Below, one piece after another: positions 41,604 through 51,094 of a DNA stretch of 64,000 bases. Position 1 is the stretch's first letter. Every line of letters begins with the position of its first letter. The DNA comes from Solidesulfovibrio aerotolerans (lineage in GTDB: Bacteria > Desulfobacterota > Desulfovibrionia > Desulfovibrionales > Desulfovibrionaceae). A program made the position numbers and the translations under genes. Under the pieces are notes generated by a model. It made no database searches. It was not told the origin of the DNA and saw only the letters and a list, made by a program, of their open reading frames with translations. The stretch is from the NCBI RefSeq assembly GCF_009856865.1, contig NZ_WVUD01000016.1, positions 22,276 to 86,275 on the forward strand, given 5' to 3'.

Positions 41604-43061
41604 ATGGCCCACATCCTGGTCATCGATGACGACGCCTTTTTTCGGGAATTCCTGTGCCGTCTGCTGGCCGGCGAGGGGCACGAGGTCACCCGGGCCGCCT
41701 CGGTGGCCGAGGCCGATGGGCAGGTGCTGGCGGCTGAATTCGATCTGGTCTTTCTCGACGTGCGCCTGCCGGACGGGTCGGGGCTTGATCTCCTGCCGCG
41801 CCTGCGCGCCCTGCCCAACGAACCCGAAGTGGTCATCATCACCGGAGCCGGCGACCCTGACGGCGCGGAACTGGCCATCTTAAGCGGCGCCTGGGACTAC
41901 ATCGAGAAATCGGCCAGCCAGGAAGGCCTGCGTCTGGCCTGTCTGCGGGCCTTGCGCTTTCGCGAGAAAAAGCAGGACGCCCTGCCGGTGCGCCGCCCCG
42001 GCATCATCGGCGCAAGCGCAGCCGTCGAGCGCACCCTGCGCCAGCTCGGCCGGGCAGCCAGAAGCCAGGCCAATGTCTTAATCGTTGGCGAAACCGGCGT
42101 TGGCAAAGAGCTTTACGCCCGGGCCATCCATGACAACAGCTCCCGGGCCCAAGCCGAACTGGTCATCGTGGACTGTGCCGGGCTTCAGGAAACCATCATG
42201 GCCAGCGAACTGTTCGGCCATCGCCGGGGGGCGTTTACCGGGGCTTCGGGAGACAAACCCGGCCTGCTGGCCAGAGCCCACGGCGGCACCCTGTTTCTGG
42301 ACGAGGTCAGCGAACTGTCGCTGGACATGCAAAAGGGCTTTTTGCGCCTGCTGGAAAGCCACACCTACCGCCCCCTGGGCGAAAACCGGGAAATTCCGGT
42401 CGATTTCCGGCTGGTTTGCGCCAGCAACCGGGAGCTGGCCGACATGGTCGCGGCCGCAACTTTTCGGGCCGACCTGTTTTACCGCATCCGGGCCGTGACC
42501 ATCGCCCCGCCGCCCCTGCGGGACATGGCCGAAGATATCCACGATATTGCCGAATACCACCTCACCCGCATCTGCCGTTGCGCCAAACTGCCCCTGCCTG
42601 CCCTCTCCACCGATCTGATCGACCTGTTTTGCGGCTACGACTGGCCGGGCAACGTACGCGAACTGGTGCACGTTCTGGAAGCGCTGGTGGCCGCCGCCCC
42701 CCTGGAGCCGGAACTGTTCCCCTCGCATCTGCCCCGCGACGTGCGGGTGCGTTTTGTGCGCTCCCGGGCGGCCCGTACGGCCAAACCGACCCAGCCCCCG
42801 TCCCGCCCCGCCGGACCTGACCCGGCCTGCCTTCCCTATTCCCTGACTGCGGACGTCCCGCTGAACTGGGACGTCTATAAGCACACGGCCCATGCCCAGG
42901 TGGAGCGCGTCTATCTGGAGCGCCTTATCGGAGCCTGCCAGGGCGACATCCGCACGGCCATCACCGTGTCCGGCTTAAGCCAGTCGCGCCTCTATGGCCT
43001 GTTGCGCAAGCACGGACTCGGCCTGCGCCCGAGCGGGCCGGGAGCCGCCGGAACGCAATAA
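41604..43061 (+). CDS. NtrC-family sigma-54-dependent response regulator
   Basis: 485 residues. The receiver has Asp52 ('LVFLDVRLPDGSG'). The AAA+ domain has Walker A 'VGETGVGKE' (161-169), 'GAFTGA' at 209-214, which contacts sigma-54, Walker B 'GGTLFLDEVSEL' and the R-finger region 'FRADLFYRI'. A Fis-type helix-turn-helix lies at the C-terminus ('GDIRTAITVSGLSQSRLYGLLRKHGL'). It activates RpoN promoters when phosphorylated. Its targets are not given by sequence; the RpoN-type promoter at 12807 is one candidate in the window. The preceding REC-HPt gene is its likely phosphodonor system. Confidence 0.95.
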   Translation: MAHILVIDDDAFFREFLCRLLAGEGHEVTRAASVAEADGQVLAAEFDLVFLDVRLPDGSGLDLLPRLRALPNEPEVVIITGAGDPDGAELAILSGAWDYIEKSASQEGLRLACLRALRFREKKQDALPVRRPGIIGASAAVERTLRQLGRAARSQANVLIVGETGVGKELYARAIHDNSSRAQAELVIVDCAGLQETIMASELFGHRRGAFTGASGDKPGLLARAHGGTLFLDEVSELSLDMQKGFLRLLESHTYRPLGENREIPVDFRLVCASNRELADMVAAATFRADLFYRIRAVTIAPPPLRDMAEDIHDIAEYHLTRICRCAKLPLPALSTDLIDLFCGYDWPGNVRELVHVLEALVAAAPLEPELFPSHLPRDVRVRFVRSRAARTAKPTQPPSRPAGPDPACLPYSLTADVPLNWDVYKHTAHAQVERVYLERLIGACQGDIRTAITVSGLSQSRLYGLLRKHGLGLRPSGPGAAGTQ

Positions 43062-43069
43062 GGCCCGCC

Positions 43070-43120
43070 GCCCGGCCCCTGCCCCTGCTCCTGCTCCTGT
43101 TCCTGTTCCTGCTCCAGGCG
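43070..43120. repeat. Short tandem CCTGCT/CCTGTT repeats
   Basis: About seven imperfect 6-base units (CCTGCT or CCTGTT) lie just after the stop of the NtrC-type gene. All frames are open on the minus strand, but no start or domain supports a gene. Such hexamer runs are prone to slippage. Confidence 0.6.
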
Positions 43121-43314
43121 CTCGGGGGGCAGGCCACTGTCCGACGCCCCTCCTGCCCTTGCCCCCCTGCCGCGCCGCACGTCCGGCCACAATCTGCCGC
43201 TTTCCTCTTCAATGGCTCCTGTTTTTCAGGAATCCCACGTGAATTCTTTCGCAGCCAATAAAAAAGCCAAATAAATTAAATATCTTGTCGATAAAATCTT
43301 TTGGCTCGATTCTT

Positions 43315-43333
43315 GATAATGAGTACCAATAGG
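43315..43333 (+). promoter_or_regulatory. Fur-like box upstream of the small protein-msrAB pair
   Basis: The 19 bases starting GATAATGA match the Fur consensus at 13 of 19 positions, with the left half perfect. It sits in the only AT-rich segment of the gap, 25 bases before ATG 43358, where a repressor would overlap the promoter. A Fur- or PerR-type regulator is possible; the right half is weak. Confidence 0.35.
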
Positions 43334-43357
43334 AATTGGCAGACAAGGAGCGCCATC

Positions 43358-43702
43358 ATGAACGGCCCAGCGGCGTTTCCCACGCAAACCACTACCAGCC
43401 GGTTGCCGACCGGCCGGACCACGCGTCTGGCCTACCTCAACGAGCGTGAAGTGACCGGCGTCGGCAGCCGTTTCTGGGATTTGACCCTGCACAAAACCGC
43501 AACCGGTGGTTATATCCTGGAGAGCGTGATCGGCCCGGGCAACCGTCCCAGTCGCCCCATGGCGGCAACACTGGCCTTTGCCGATGCCGCGCAGTTGCTT
43601 ACGTTTCTTGGCGCGCCCGACGCCCTCTCCCCCCTGGCCGAGGGTCTTTTGGAACGCGCCGCCGGCCTTGATCCCGATCTTGGCCCAAGGAGAGCACCAT
43701 GA
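43358..43702 (+). CDS. Small protein of unknown function coupled to msrAB
   Basis: 114 residues, cytoplasmic, no signal peptide. It includes '[40 protein letters not shown]' (beta-rich) and an Ala/Leu-rich helical C-terminus. AAGGAG lies nine bases before ATG 43358. Its stop overlaps the msrAB start (ATGA), so the two are translated together. No family recognised; the coupling suggests a role in oxidative stress. Confidence 0.75.
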   Translation: MNGPAAFPTQTTTSRLPTGRTTRLAYLNEREVTGVGSRFWDLTLHKTATGGYILESVIGPGNRPSRPMAATLAFADAAQLLTFLGAPDALSPLAEGLLERAAGLDPDLGPRRAP

Positions 43703-44940
43703 ACGCGACCAAATATATGCGCCTGCTGGCCCTGCTGGCCCTGACCCTGGCCGGCGCGTGTCTGGCGGCCCAGGCCGCTGCCCCTGACAAGCCCGACAAC
43801 TCCGGTGCCGCCCAGGCTGCGGTTTCCGGCAAGGAGGACACCATGTCCAGCCTCACTGCAACCCAGGCCGTGGCCACCCTGGCCGGCGGCTGTTTTTGGT
43901 GCGTGGAAGCGGATCTGGAAAAGCTGCCCGGCGTGACTGCCGTGGTTTCCGGCTATACCGGCGGCACGGAACAAAACCCCACCTACGAACAGGTGTCCTC
44001 GGGGGCCACCGGCCATTACGAGGCGGTGCAGGTCTTTTTTGATCCGAGCCGCACCAGCTACCGCCAGGTCCTCGATGTTTTTTTGCGCCACATCGATCCC
44101 ACCGACGCCGGCGGCCAGTTCGCCGACCGGGGGCGGCAATACCGCACGGCCATCTTTGTCCACGACGACGCGCAAAAGCGCACGGCCAAGGAGGCGCTGG
44201 CCGATCTGACCGCTTCCGGCCGCTTCAAGAACCCCGTCGTCACCCCGATTCTGCCGTTCACCTTTTTTACCAACGCCGAATCCTACCACCAGGACTACTG
44301 GCGCACCCATACGCTCCAATACAAGACCTACCGCAGCTTCTCCGGGCGCGACCAGTTCCTGGCCAAGATCTGGGGCAAGGACGAGGCCGCACCGACAGCC
44401 AGCCCGGCCGATGCCGGGTCTGCTGCGCCAACCGCCACTCCGCCGACCGCCGGGCCTGAAACATCGGGGACAACCCCGGCCCAAACGCCCCCGGCCTGGC
44501 AGACGTTTACCCGGCCGCCCGACAGCGTGCTGCGAACGACCTTGTCCCCCATCGCCTTTGAAGTGACCCGGCAAAACGGCACCGAACGCCCCTTTGACAA
44601 TCCCTACGCCGACAATAAGGCCCCGGGACTTTATGTGGATGTGGTGTCTGGTGAGCCGCTGTTCAGTTCCCGGGACAAGTTCGATTCCGGCACGGGCTGG
44701 CCAAGCTTCACCCGGCCCATACGCCCGGACGCCGTGGTCGAACGGGTGGACAAGAGCCTCTTTTCCACCCGCACCGAGGTGCGCAGCCGGGTGGCCGACT
44801 CCCACCTCGGCCATGTCTTCCCGGACGGCCCCAAGCCCACCGGCCTGCGCTATTGTATGAACTCCGCCGCCCTGCGCTTTGTACCGGCCAAGGATCTGGA
44901 AGCGGCCGGCTACGGCGCATACGTCAAGGATATCCAGTAA
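43699..44940 (+). CDS. msrAB: Exported MsrA-MsrB fusion, peptide methionine sulfoxide reductase
   Basis: 413 residues. An N-terminal signal peptide (about 1-25) sends it to the periplasm. MsrA (about 58-225) has catalytic Cys in 'GGCFWCVE' and '[21 protein letters not shown]'. A Pro/Ala/Thr linker (about 232-270) joins it to MsrB (about 275-405), with 'GTGWPSF', '[10 protein letters not shown]' and catalytic Cys in 'RYCMNSAAL'. The two CXXC pairs that bind zinc in many MsrB proteins are missing. The fusion repairs S- and R-methionine sulfoxide in envelope proteins; electrons would come through a DsbD-like or thioredoxin-fold donor not encoded here. Neisseria PilB has a similar fusion with an extra thioredoxin domain. 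Confidence 0.94.
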   Translation: MNATKYMRLLALLALTLAGACLAAQAAAPDKPDNSGAAQAAVSGKEDTMSSLTATQAVATLAGGCFWCVEADLEKLPGVTAVVSGYTGGTEQNPTYEQVSSGATGHYEAVQVFFDPSRTSYRQVLDVFLRHIDPTDAGGQFADRGRQYRTAIFVHDDAQKRTAKEALADLTASGRFKNPVVTPILPFTFFTNAESYHQDYWRTHTLQYKTYRSFSGRDQFLAKIWGKDEAAPTASPADAGSAAPTATPPTAGPETSGTTPAQTPPAWQTFTRPPDSVLRTTLSPIAFEVTRQNGTERPFDNPYADNKAPGLYVDVVSGEPLFSSRDKFDSGTGWPSFTRPIRPDAVVERVDKSLFSTRTEVRSRVADSHLGHVFPDGPKPTGLRYCMNSAALRFVPAKDLEAAGYGAYVKDIQ

Positions 44941-44977
44941 TCAGAGTCCTTTCCTGCCACTTTCCCTGCCGGAATCG

Positions 44978-45016
44978 ATCCCGGACGGCTGCGGCCGTCC
45001 GGGATTCCCGCCTTTT
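44978..45016 (+). terminator. Terminator after msrAB
   Basis: A 12-bp perfect stem (44978-44989 with 44994-45005) with loop TGCG is followed by TCCCGCCTTTT. It begins 37 bases after the msrAB stop. Confidence 0.65.
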
Positions 45017-45181
45017 GCCACGCTTCACTTGTGAAACTGGGCGCAATCTACTGGTAAACCGATCCGTCATCAGCTAAAATTCGAATGTCGCCCTGCTCCT
45101 GCCGGCGGCCCGCGTCAGTCAGCCATCCGCCAACGGCCTGTCAGGCCAGGGAGACGGTGTGGAAAACAACGGGGAACACAA

Positions 45182-46960
45182 GTGCCGGTAAGCGTCAAAG
45201 GCAAGCTTGCGACGCTGTGCGGCTCTATACTGGCAGGATTTGTCCTGGTCTTTGTCGTGGACTATCTGGAGAGCCGATGCATCGAACGCATGCTGACCCT
45301 GGAACAGTTGGCAGTGACCGCCCGCATCCAGGCCCTGGAAATGCGCCGCCAGGAAAAAAACTTCTTCCTGCGCCACGATCCCGAAGCCCTGGCCGCCGTA
45401 CGCGGCCACCAAAAGGCCGCCGTCAGCGCCATTGAAACCATCCGCACCCTTGACCCCGACCACGACCCCCTGTGCGATGCCGCACTCGCCCAGCTCGGGG
45501 CCTATCTGGCCGGTTTCATGGCCATGGCCGGCAGTCCCGACATCCCGGACGAGGCCGATCCCGTCGCCCTGTATCTCGAACGCTCCCAGTCCCTGGAACA
45601 ACTCGCCGCCGTGCACCCCGCCCTGGCCCCGGCAATCAACCGGCTCATGCGCCTGGAAAAACACTGGCTGGCCTCGGGCACGCCTGATGATCTCAAGCGC
45701 CTGCGTCGCGAGGGCGCGCGCCTGGGTGAAACCGCCCGCCAGGAAAGCACCCCGCCGGGCGAGGCGGACAGGGTGCTCGCCGACTACCTGACCGCCCTGG
45801 CCGCCTACGCCGGCCGCGTGGAACAAGCCGGCTCCACCGAAGCCGCCTTCGTGGCCGCCGCCAGAGCCTTGGAGCCGGTCACCGAAGACTTGCGCACCCG
45901 CTACGAAACCAAACGCCACGACATCACCCGCTCGGCCGATCTGATAGTGGCTGCCCTGCAACTGACGATTTTGCTCCTGGTGGCCCTGGCCGCCTGGGGG
46001 CTTTTCCGCTCTGTGGCCGGTCCCCTGGCCGAGCTTGGCCGCCACGCCCGCCGGGTGGCCCGGGGCGAGGACGGCAACCTCGATCCGGCCGCCTTCTCCG
46101 GGGAATTTCAGGAACTGGCCACCGATCTCGCCCGCATGGAATCCCACCTGCGCACCACCATCAACACGTTGGCCGACAAGGAACGCGAGGCCCGTCTGGC
46201 CAGACAGCGGGCCGAAACGTTAAGCCGGGTCAAATCCGATTTTCTGGGGCTGGTCTCCCACGAGTTCAAAACACCGCTGACCTCCATGGTCGGCTTTGCC
46301 CAGGTCATGCGCAAACGCCTGGAACGCGGGGTCTTTGCCAAGGCCGCCCGCAACGACTACGAACTGGCCGCCGAAGCCGCCCGCTACAGCCACAACCTCG
46401 CCATTATGCTGGAAGAAGGCCGCCACCTGACGGGACTGATCGACAACGTCCTCGAACTGGCCGCCCTGGAATCCGGCGATCTGCCCCTGGCCCTGGCTCC
46501 CGTGTCCATCGCCGACATCGTGGACCGGGCCGCAATGCCGCACCTGGGGGCCATGACCCTCAAAGGGCTGGCCTTTGCGCGCGACATCCCGGGCAATTTC
46601 CCCCTGGTGCGCTGTGACCGGGACCGCATGGTCTTTGTCCTGGGCCAGCTTTTGTCCAATGCCGTCAAATTCACCCGCAGCGGGCACATCGCCTGCCGGG
46701 TGCGCCGCGAGGCGGACATGGCCGTTGTTACCGTCGAAGACACGGGCCAGGGCATCCCCGCCGCCATGCACGAGGTCGTCTTTGAGAAATTCCGACAGCT
46801 CGGGGATGCCACCACCGGCAAAATGCCCGGACTCGGTATCGGCCTGGCCGCCTCCCGGGCCGTGGTGGAGCACCATGGCGGCGTCATCCGCATAGCCGGC
46901 CAACCGGGCCACGGCGTGGCCGTCACCTTCACCCTTCCCCTGGCCGGGGCCGGCGCATGA
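45182..46960 (+). CDS. Membrane sensor histidine kinase (sensor-HAMP-HisKA-HATPase)
   Basis: 592 residues from GTG 45182 (GGGGAA upstream). TM1 is near 8-28. A helical periplasmic region (about 29-250) with 'RRQEKNFFLRHD', a pattern seen in helical-bundle sensor domains, leads to TM2 near 255-277. HAMP follows to about 330. HisKA has His360 in 'GLVSHEFKTPLTSM'. The ATPase has 'LSNAVKFTRSG', 'DTGQGIP' and 'GLGIGLA'. No receiver. It opens a run of five signalling genes, with 67 bases before the next kinase. Confidence 0.94.
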   Translation: MPVSVKGKLATLCGSILAGFVLVFVVDYLESRCIERMLTLEQLAVTARIQALEMRRQEKNFFLRHDPEALAAVRGHQKAAVSAIETIRTLDPDHDPLCDAALAQLGAYLAGFMAMAGSPDIPDEADPVALYLERSQSLEQLAAVHPALAPAINRLMRLEKHWLASGTPDDLKRLRREGARLGETARQESTPPGEADRVLADYLTALAAYAGRVEQAGSTEAAFVAAARALEPVTEDLRTRYETKRHDITRSADLIVAALQLTILLLVALAAWGLFRSVAGPLAELGRHARRVARGEDGNLDPAAFSGEFQELATDLARMESHLRTTINTLADKEREARLARQRAETLSRVKSDFLGLVSHEFKTPLTSMVGFAQVMRKRLERGVFAKAARNDYELAAEAARYSHNLAIMLEEGRHLTGLIDNVLELAALESGDLPLALAPVSIADIVDRAAMPHLGAMTLKGLAFARDIPGNFPLVRCDRDRMVFVLGQLLSNAVKFTRSGHIACRVRREADMAVVTVEDTGQGIPAAMHEVVFEKFRQLGDATTGKMPGLGIGLAASRAVVEHHGGVIRIAGQPGHGVAVTFTLPLAGAGA

Positions 46961-47027
46961 GTCTTTGCTTCCTCCCGGACCTGGACTATTATCCTGTCCG
47001 TATCGACAACCACCCAGAGGCGGCACC

Positions 47028-48680
47028 ATGATCCAGGACGAATTCGGCAGGCTGCGCCTGAAACTAATCGCCATCACCCTGGCCTTTTCCTTTGTTCCCC
47101 TGTTAAGCCTCGGCCTTGGCCTGTATGCCAAATTTTACGACACCTACACCGACAAGATTTACGGCAATCTGCGCAACCTGGTCGATAACAAGAAAGTCAC
47201 CATCGACATGTTTTTGTCCGAGCGCGTGGCCCAGCTCTCCAATCTGGCCCTGACCGAATCCTACCAGGATCTGGCCGGCGACGCCTACCTGGAACGCATT
47301 TTCGGCGTGCTCCAACTGCACAGCAAATCCTTTCTCGATCTCCAGGTCATCGACCAGAACGGCCTGTGCGTCTCCTACGTCGGCCCCTACCAGCTCAAGG
47401 GCATCGACTACAGCCATGAAGACTGGTTTCGCACCGTCATGGCCAAGGGCATCCACGTCAGCGACGTGTTCATGGGCTTTCGCAAATACCCCCATTTCAA
47501 CATCGCCATCAGCCGCCGCGAAGGTGAAAAAACCTGGGTGCTGCGCGCGGCCATCGACTCCGACATCTTCGACACCCTGGTGCGCACCGTCCAGCTCGGC
47601 AAATCCGGCGATGCCTTCCTGCTCAACGCCCAGCATGTGCTCCAGACCAAGCCGCGCTTTGGCCACGATATGTTTGACACCGTGCCCTTCCCGGACATCC
47701 CGCGCTTTTCCGGCACCCGGGTGGACGAGATCACCGTCAACGGCCAGCGGTCGCTCTACGCCATGACCTGGCTCAACCTCAAAGACTGGCTGCTGGTCAT
47801 CAAAGACGATCCGGCCGAGGAATTCCTGCCCCTGTACCGGGCGCGCTGGCTGCTCATCCTCCTGCTCTCCGGCGGTGCCCTGCTCATCGTTGGCGGTGCC
47901 ATCTTTATCGCCAACGGCACCGTGCGCCAGCTCATCCAGAGCGATCGGGAAAAAGCCACCCTCGACGCCTCCCTCACCCAGTCGAGCAAGATGGCGGCCC
48001 TGGGGAAACTCGCCGCCGGCGTGGCCCACGAAGTCAACAACCCGCTGGCCATCATCATGGAAAAAGCCGGCTGGATGCGCGATCTGCTCACCGAGGAAGA
48101 TATCAAGGCCAGTCCCAATTTTCAGGAATTCGAGGACGCCGTGACCAAAATCGAGTTCCACGTGCGCCGGGCCAAGGATGTCACCCATCGCCTCCTCGGC
48201 TTTGCCCGCCGCATGGAACCGACCCAGGAAAACCTCGATGTCAATCTGCTCCTCGAACAGACCCGGTCGTTTCTGGAAAACGAGGCCAATTTCCGGGGCA
48301 TCACCTTCGTGCGCAACTACCAAAGCGATCTGCCCCATATCGAATCCGACGCCTCCCAGCTCCAGCAGGTCTTTTTAAACATCTTAGACAACGCCATCGA
48401 CGCCATCGACAAAAACGGCACCATCACCATCACCACCCATACCGTCCCCGAATCCGGCGAGGTGGACATTGCCATCGCCGACACCGGCAAGGGCATCCCC
48501 AAGGAAACCCTGGAAAAGATCTTTGATCCCTTTTTTACCACCAAGAAAGTGGGCGAAGGCACCGGGCTGGGCCTGACCATCAGCTACAGCATCATCGGCA
48601 AGCTCGGCGGCCGCATCAAGGTGCAAAGCGACGAAGGCCAGGGAACCACGTTTCACATCTCCCTGCCCATCGCGGTCTGA
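47028..48680 (+). CDS. Cache-domain sensor histidine kinase (NtrB-like catalytic core)
   Basis: 550 residues. TM1 is near 12-34. A large periplasmic double-Cache-like region (about 40-270) has '[20 protein letters not shown]' and '[23 protein letters not shown]', which resemble ligand-binding Cache folds. TM2 is near 274-295. HisKA '[20 protein letters not shown]' has His334. The ATPase has '[10 protein letters not shown]', '[22 protein letters not shown]' and 'GTGLGLTIS'. AGAGG precedes ATG 47028. A receiver protein follows after 46 bases and is its likely partner. Confidence 0.94.
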   Translation: MIQDEFGRLRLKLIAITLAFSFVPLLSLGLGLYAKFYDTYTDKIYGNLRNLVDNKKVTIDMFLSERVAQLSNLALTESYQDLAGDAYLERIFGVLQLHSKSFLDLQVIDQNGLCVSYVGPYQLKGIDYSHEDWFRTVMAKGIHVSDVFMGFRKYPHFNIAISRREGEKTWVLRAAIDSDIFDTLVRTVQLGKSGDAFLLNAQHVLQTKPRFGHDMFDTVPFPDIPRFSGTRVDEITVNGQRSLYAMTWLNLKDWLLVIKDDPAEEFLPLYRARWLLILLLSGGALLIVGGAIFIANGTVRQLIQSDREKATLDASLTQSSKMAALGKLAAGVAHEVNNPLAIIMEKAGWMRDLLTEEDIKASPNFQEFEDAVTKIEFHVRRAKDVTHRLLGFARRMEPTQENLDVNLLLEQTRSFLENEANFRGITFVRNYQSDLPHIESDASQLQQVFLNILDNAIDAIDKNGTITITTHTVPESGEVDIAIADTGKGIPKETLEKIFDPFFTTKKVGEGTGLGLTISYSIIGKLGGRIKVQSDEGQGTTFHISLPIAV

Positions 48681-48726
48681 TGCTGTCGCCCCACCCGATG
48701 CTCCACAGTGCACCCGAAAGGACGCC

Positions 48727-49182
48727 ATGCAAAACACCAACAGCCCGACACCCGAGGCACCGCCGCAAAACGCCCGGAGAGAGGTAGCCATGGGACTTCG
48801 CGTCTTGGCCGTGGATGACGAGGCCGATTTTATCGAAACGCTGGTCAAACGGTTCACCTACCGCCGCATACCGGTGACTGCCGCGGCAAACGGTCCCGAA
48901 GCCCTGGCCCGGCTCGACCGGGAAGACTTCGACGTGGTCATCCTCGACATGCGCATGCCGGGCATGGACGGCCTGACCGTGTTGCAGGAAATCAAAAAAC
49001 GCCACCCCCTGGTCGAAGTCATCATCCTGACCGGCCACGCCTCGGTGGAGGCCGGCATGCAGGGCATGTCGCTGGGGGCCTACGACTATGTCCTGAAACC
49101 CGTGGATTTCGGGGAACTCCTGGAAAAAGCCAACAAGGCCTATGAGCGTAAAAAGCTCAATGAATCCCGCGACCATTCTTGA
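48727..49182 (+). CDS. Single-domain response regulator
   Basis: 151 residues. A 21-residue polar start is followed by one receiver: 'LAVDDEADF', phospho-acceptor Asp in 'VVILDMRMPGMDG' (about residue 77), 'LTGHA' and 'KPVDFGELLEKA'. There is no output domain, so it acts by protein contact or as a relay. AAAGGA precedes ATG 48727; ATG 48790, with GAGAGAGG upstream, is an equally good alternative. Its 3' end overlaps the start of the next kinase gene. Confidence 0.9.
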   Translation: MQNTNSPTPEAPPQNARREVAMGLRVLAVDDEADFIETLVKRFTYRRIPVTAAANGPEALARLDREDFDVVILDMRMPGMDGLTVLQEIKKRHPLVEVIILTGHASVEAGMQGMSLGAYDYVLKPVDFGELLEKANKAYERKKLNESRDHS

Positions 49183-50080
49183 AAACCACCGGCCGCCACT
49201 GTGGCCCCACACCCTGTTGGCCCCGCTGCTGGCTGGTGCTGCCGTGCTCTTGGCCCTGGCCGCCCCGCCGGTGGTCGGCTTTGCCCTGGCTCTTTTTGCC
49301 GGTGCAGTCTGCATCGGCTCGGCGCTCACCCTGGCCCGGCGGGTGCGCAGCGGCGAACGCCAATTGCGCGAACTGGACAAGCGCCTGCTGCAATCCCAAA
49401 AGCTCGCCGCCATCGGCGAACTGTCCTCCGGCATCGCCCACGAAATAAACAACCCGCTGGCGATTATCACCCAGGAAATCGATCTGGCCCGGGAACTTTT
49501 CGGCCCAAGCGGCTGCCCCGACCCGGCCGATCTGGCCGAGGTCCGCGACAGCCTGGACCAGATCGGCAAACAAGTGGAACGCTGCCGCCTGATCACCCAT
49601 AAACTGCTCAATTTCGCCCGCAAAATGGAACCCGTGCTCCAGGAGGAAGCCCTGGAACACGTCATCGAAGACATGGCCATCCTGGCCGAACGCGAGGCCA
49701 AAGGACGCGGCGTGGCCATCGTTCGCGCCTACGATCAGACCCTGCCCACCGTGCGCACCGACGTGCCGCTCCTGCGCCAGGTCATCCTCAATCTGCTCAC
49801 CAACGCCCTCGCCGCCACCCCCCAGGGTGGCACCATAACCCTGGCCACCCGCCGCAGCGACGACCAGATCATTATCGAAGTACGCGACACCGGCTGCGGT
49901 ATCCCACCAGAAAACATGGCCAAAATCTTCAACCCGTTTTTCACCACCAAAGAACCCGGCAAAGGCACCGGCCTTGGACTGTCGCTTTCCCACGGCATCG
50001 TCACCCGCCTGGGCGGGACGCTGACCGCCCAAAGCACCCCCGGGCATGGCGCAACCTTCACCGTCGCCCTGCCCCTGTAA
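49142..50080 (+). CDS. Membrane-anchored histidine kinase without sensor domain
   Basis: 312 residues. Two close helices (about 22-42 and 44-66) with almost no periplasmic loop are followed by HisKA with His100 in 'GELSSGIAHEINNPLAII', and an ATPase with 'NLLTNALAATPQGG', 'DTGCGIPPENMAKIFNPFFTTKEPGKGTGLGLS'. It resembles the catalytic core of the kinase at 47028. The start overlaps the receiver gene by 41 bases; ATG 49160 is an alternative. Lacking a sensor of its own, it may take signals from the receiver before it. Confidence 0.92.
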   Translation: MSVKSSMNPATILENHRPPLWPHTLLAPLLAGAAVLLALAAPPVVGFALALFAGAVCIGSALTLARRVRSGERQLRELDKRLLQSQKLAAIGELSSGIAHEINNPLAIITQEIDLARELFGPSGCPDPADLAEVRDSLDQIGKQVERCRLITHKLLNFARKMEPVLQEEALEHVIEDMAILAEREAKGRGVAIVRAYDQTLPTVRTDVPLLRQVILNLLTNALAATPQGGTITLATRRSDDQIIIEVRDTGCGIPPENMAKIFNPFFTTKEPGKGTGLGLSLSHGIVTRLGGTLTAQSTPGHGATFTVALPL

Positions 50081-50173
50081 ACCAAACCCACAACCGGTTG
50101 CGGATCCGCCGGTGTTCCCTGTGCGCCCACCCGCACCATGCCGCCAACCCGCAACCGCCCACGGAGACGTCTT

Positions 50174-50563
50174 ATGGCCGATTCCATCCGTGTCCTCATC
50201 GTTGACGACGAAGAACGTTTCCGCGACACCCTGGCCAAACTCCTGAGCCGACACGGTTTCACCGTGCGCACCGCCGGCGGCGGCAACGAAGCCCTGGCCC
50301 TGCTTACCGAAGCCCCCTGCGACGTCATCGTGCTCGATGTCAAAATGCCGGGCCTGTCCGGCCAACAAGCCCTGCCACTTTTACGCGCCGCCTGCCCCGA
50401 AGCCGAAGTGCTGATCTTAACCGGCCACGCCTCCGTCGATATCGCCTCTGCCATGATCGCCGGCGGTGCCGCCGATTATCTGCTCAAACCCTGCCCCACC
50501 GACGAACTCGAAGGAGCCATCCGCGCCGTCTACGACAGACGACAGGCCACCCGCCCGCGCTAG
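50174..50563 (+). CDS. Single-domain response regulator
   Basis: 129 residues, one receiver: 'LIVDDEERFRDTLAKLL', Asp in 'DVIVLDVKMPGLSG' (about residue 55), 'ILTGHASVD' and 'KPCPTDELEGAI'. No output domain. GGAGACG precedes ATG 50174. It closes the five-gene signalling run and probably receives phosphate from the kinase at 49142. It is similar in size and motif to the regulator at 48727. Confidence 0.92.
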   Translation: MADSIRVLIVDDEERFRDTLAKLLSRHGFTVRTAGGGNEALALLTEAPCDVIVLDVKMPGLSGQQALPLLRAACPEAEVLILTGHASVDIASAMIAGGAADYLLKPCPTDELEGAIRAVYDRRQATRPR

Positions 50564-50599
50564 CGGGAGCGAGAGCGAGAGGTTGCGGTGGTGATGGTG

Positions 50600-50695
50600 A
50601 TGGGGGTGACGGAGAAGAGACGAAAGGCATGCCTCCGGCGGCCGGGGGGATGATCCCCCCGGACCCCCCGAATGGGTGCGGGAAGCGGGTGGAGA
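50600..50695. repeat. Dispersed palindromic repeat copy A2
   Basis: A polypurine lead (GAGAAGAGACGAAAGGC) is followed by the box GCCTCCGGCGGCC (50631). The palindrome at 50642-50662 is identical to that at 10646, and GGACCCCCCGAATGGG follows. It lies 37 bases after the last signalling gene. Confidence 0.75.
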
Positions 50696-50738
50696 CTGGG
50701 TTGGTTGATGGGGGTGGATGTGGGTGCGGGCAGGAGAT

Positions 50739-50807
50739 GGGGTCTGGAATTTGGGGGCTGGTTGTGGCCGGAAGCCGGCCGCAACCAGCCCCCAAATTCC
50801 AGACCCC
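50739..50807. repeat. 33-bp inverted repeat (near-perfect hairpin)
   Basis: Arms at 50739-50771 and 50775-50807 are complementary at 32 of 33 positions with a 3-base loop. The arms are G-rich then C-rich with an AATTT/AAATT step in the middle. It is not part of the palindromic family at 10646 and has no copy elsewhere in the window. Confidence 0.85.
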
Positions 50808-50816
50808 AACGCGCCA

Positions 50817-50838
50817 GCGGCCCGGAGGGCCGCATTTT
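50817..50838 (+). terminator. Terminator-like hairpin in the 50.6-51.1 kb non-coding region
   Basis: GCGGCCC (50817-50823) and GGGCCGC (50827-50833) with loop GGA are followed by ATTTT. It lies directly after the 33-bp inverted repeat, which suggests a short transcript ending here. Confidence 0.5.
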
Positions 50839-50926
50839 CTGAAAGTACAGTTGGTGTTTTTTAGCTAGATTATACTTTCTGAAAGAGGGGAAATCGAGCT
50901 TGTCTTTTGCCTTTCCCGGGCGAACC

Positions 50927-51000
50927 GGTTGGTCGCAATTGGGGCCGCCGTGCTCCCCGCGCTTCGCGGGGAGTGTCGGCGGCCCCAATTGCGACCAACC
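50927..51000. repeat. 24-bp plus 9-bp nested inverted repeat (cruciform-prone)
   Basis: The outer arms 50927-50950 and 50977-51000 are perfectly complementary over 24 bp. A small internal loop (TG/TGT) leads to an inner perfect 9-bp stem (50953-50961 with 50965-50973) and a CTT loop. An RNA of this region would form one long hairpin. It has no copy elsewhere in the window. Confidence 0.85.
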
Positions 51001-51094
51001 ATACGGCGCAGCCGCCAAGCGTTCCTGCGCCCAACAATCCCAGCGCACTCCCAGCCCCGCAGCCGCCCCTTATCCCGTCCAAGCTCCCGCCCCC

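Noticed and set aside
43070..43120. Tandem hexamers considered as a CRISPR-like array
   Set aside because: Units are six bases with no spacers. This is a simple tandem repeat.
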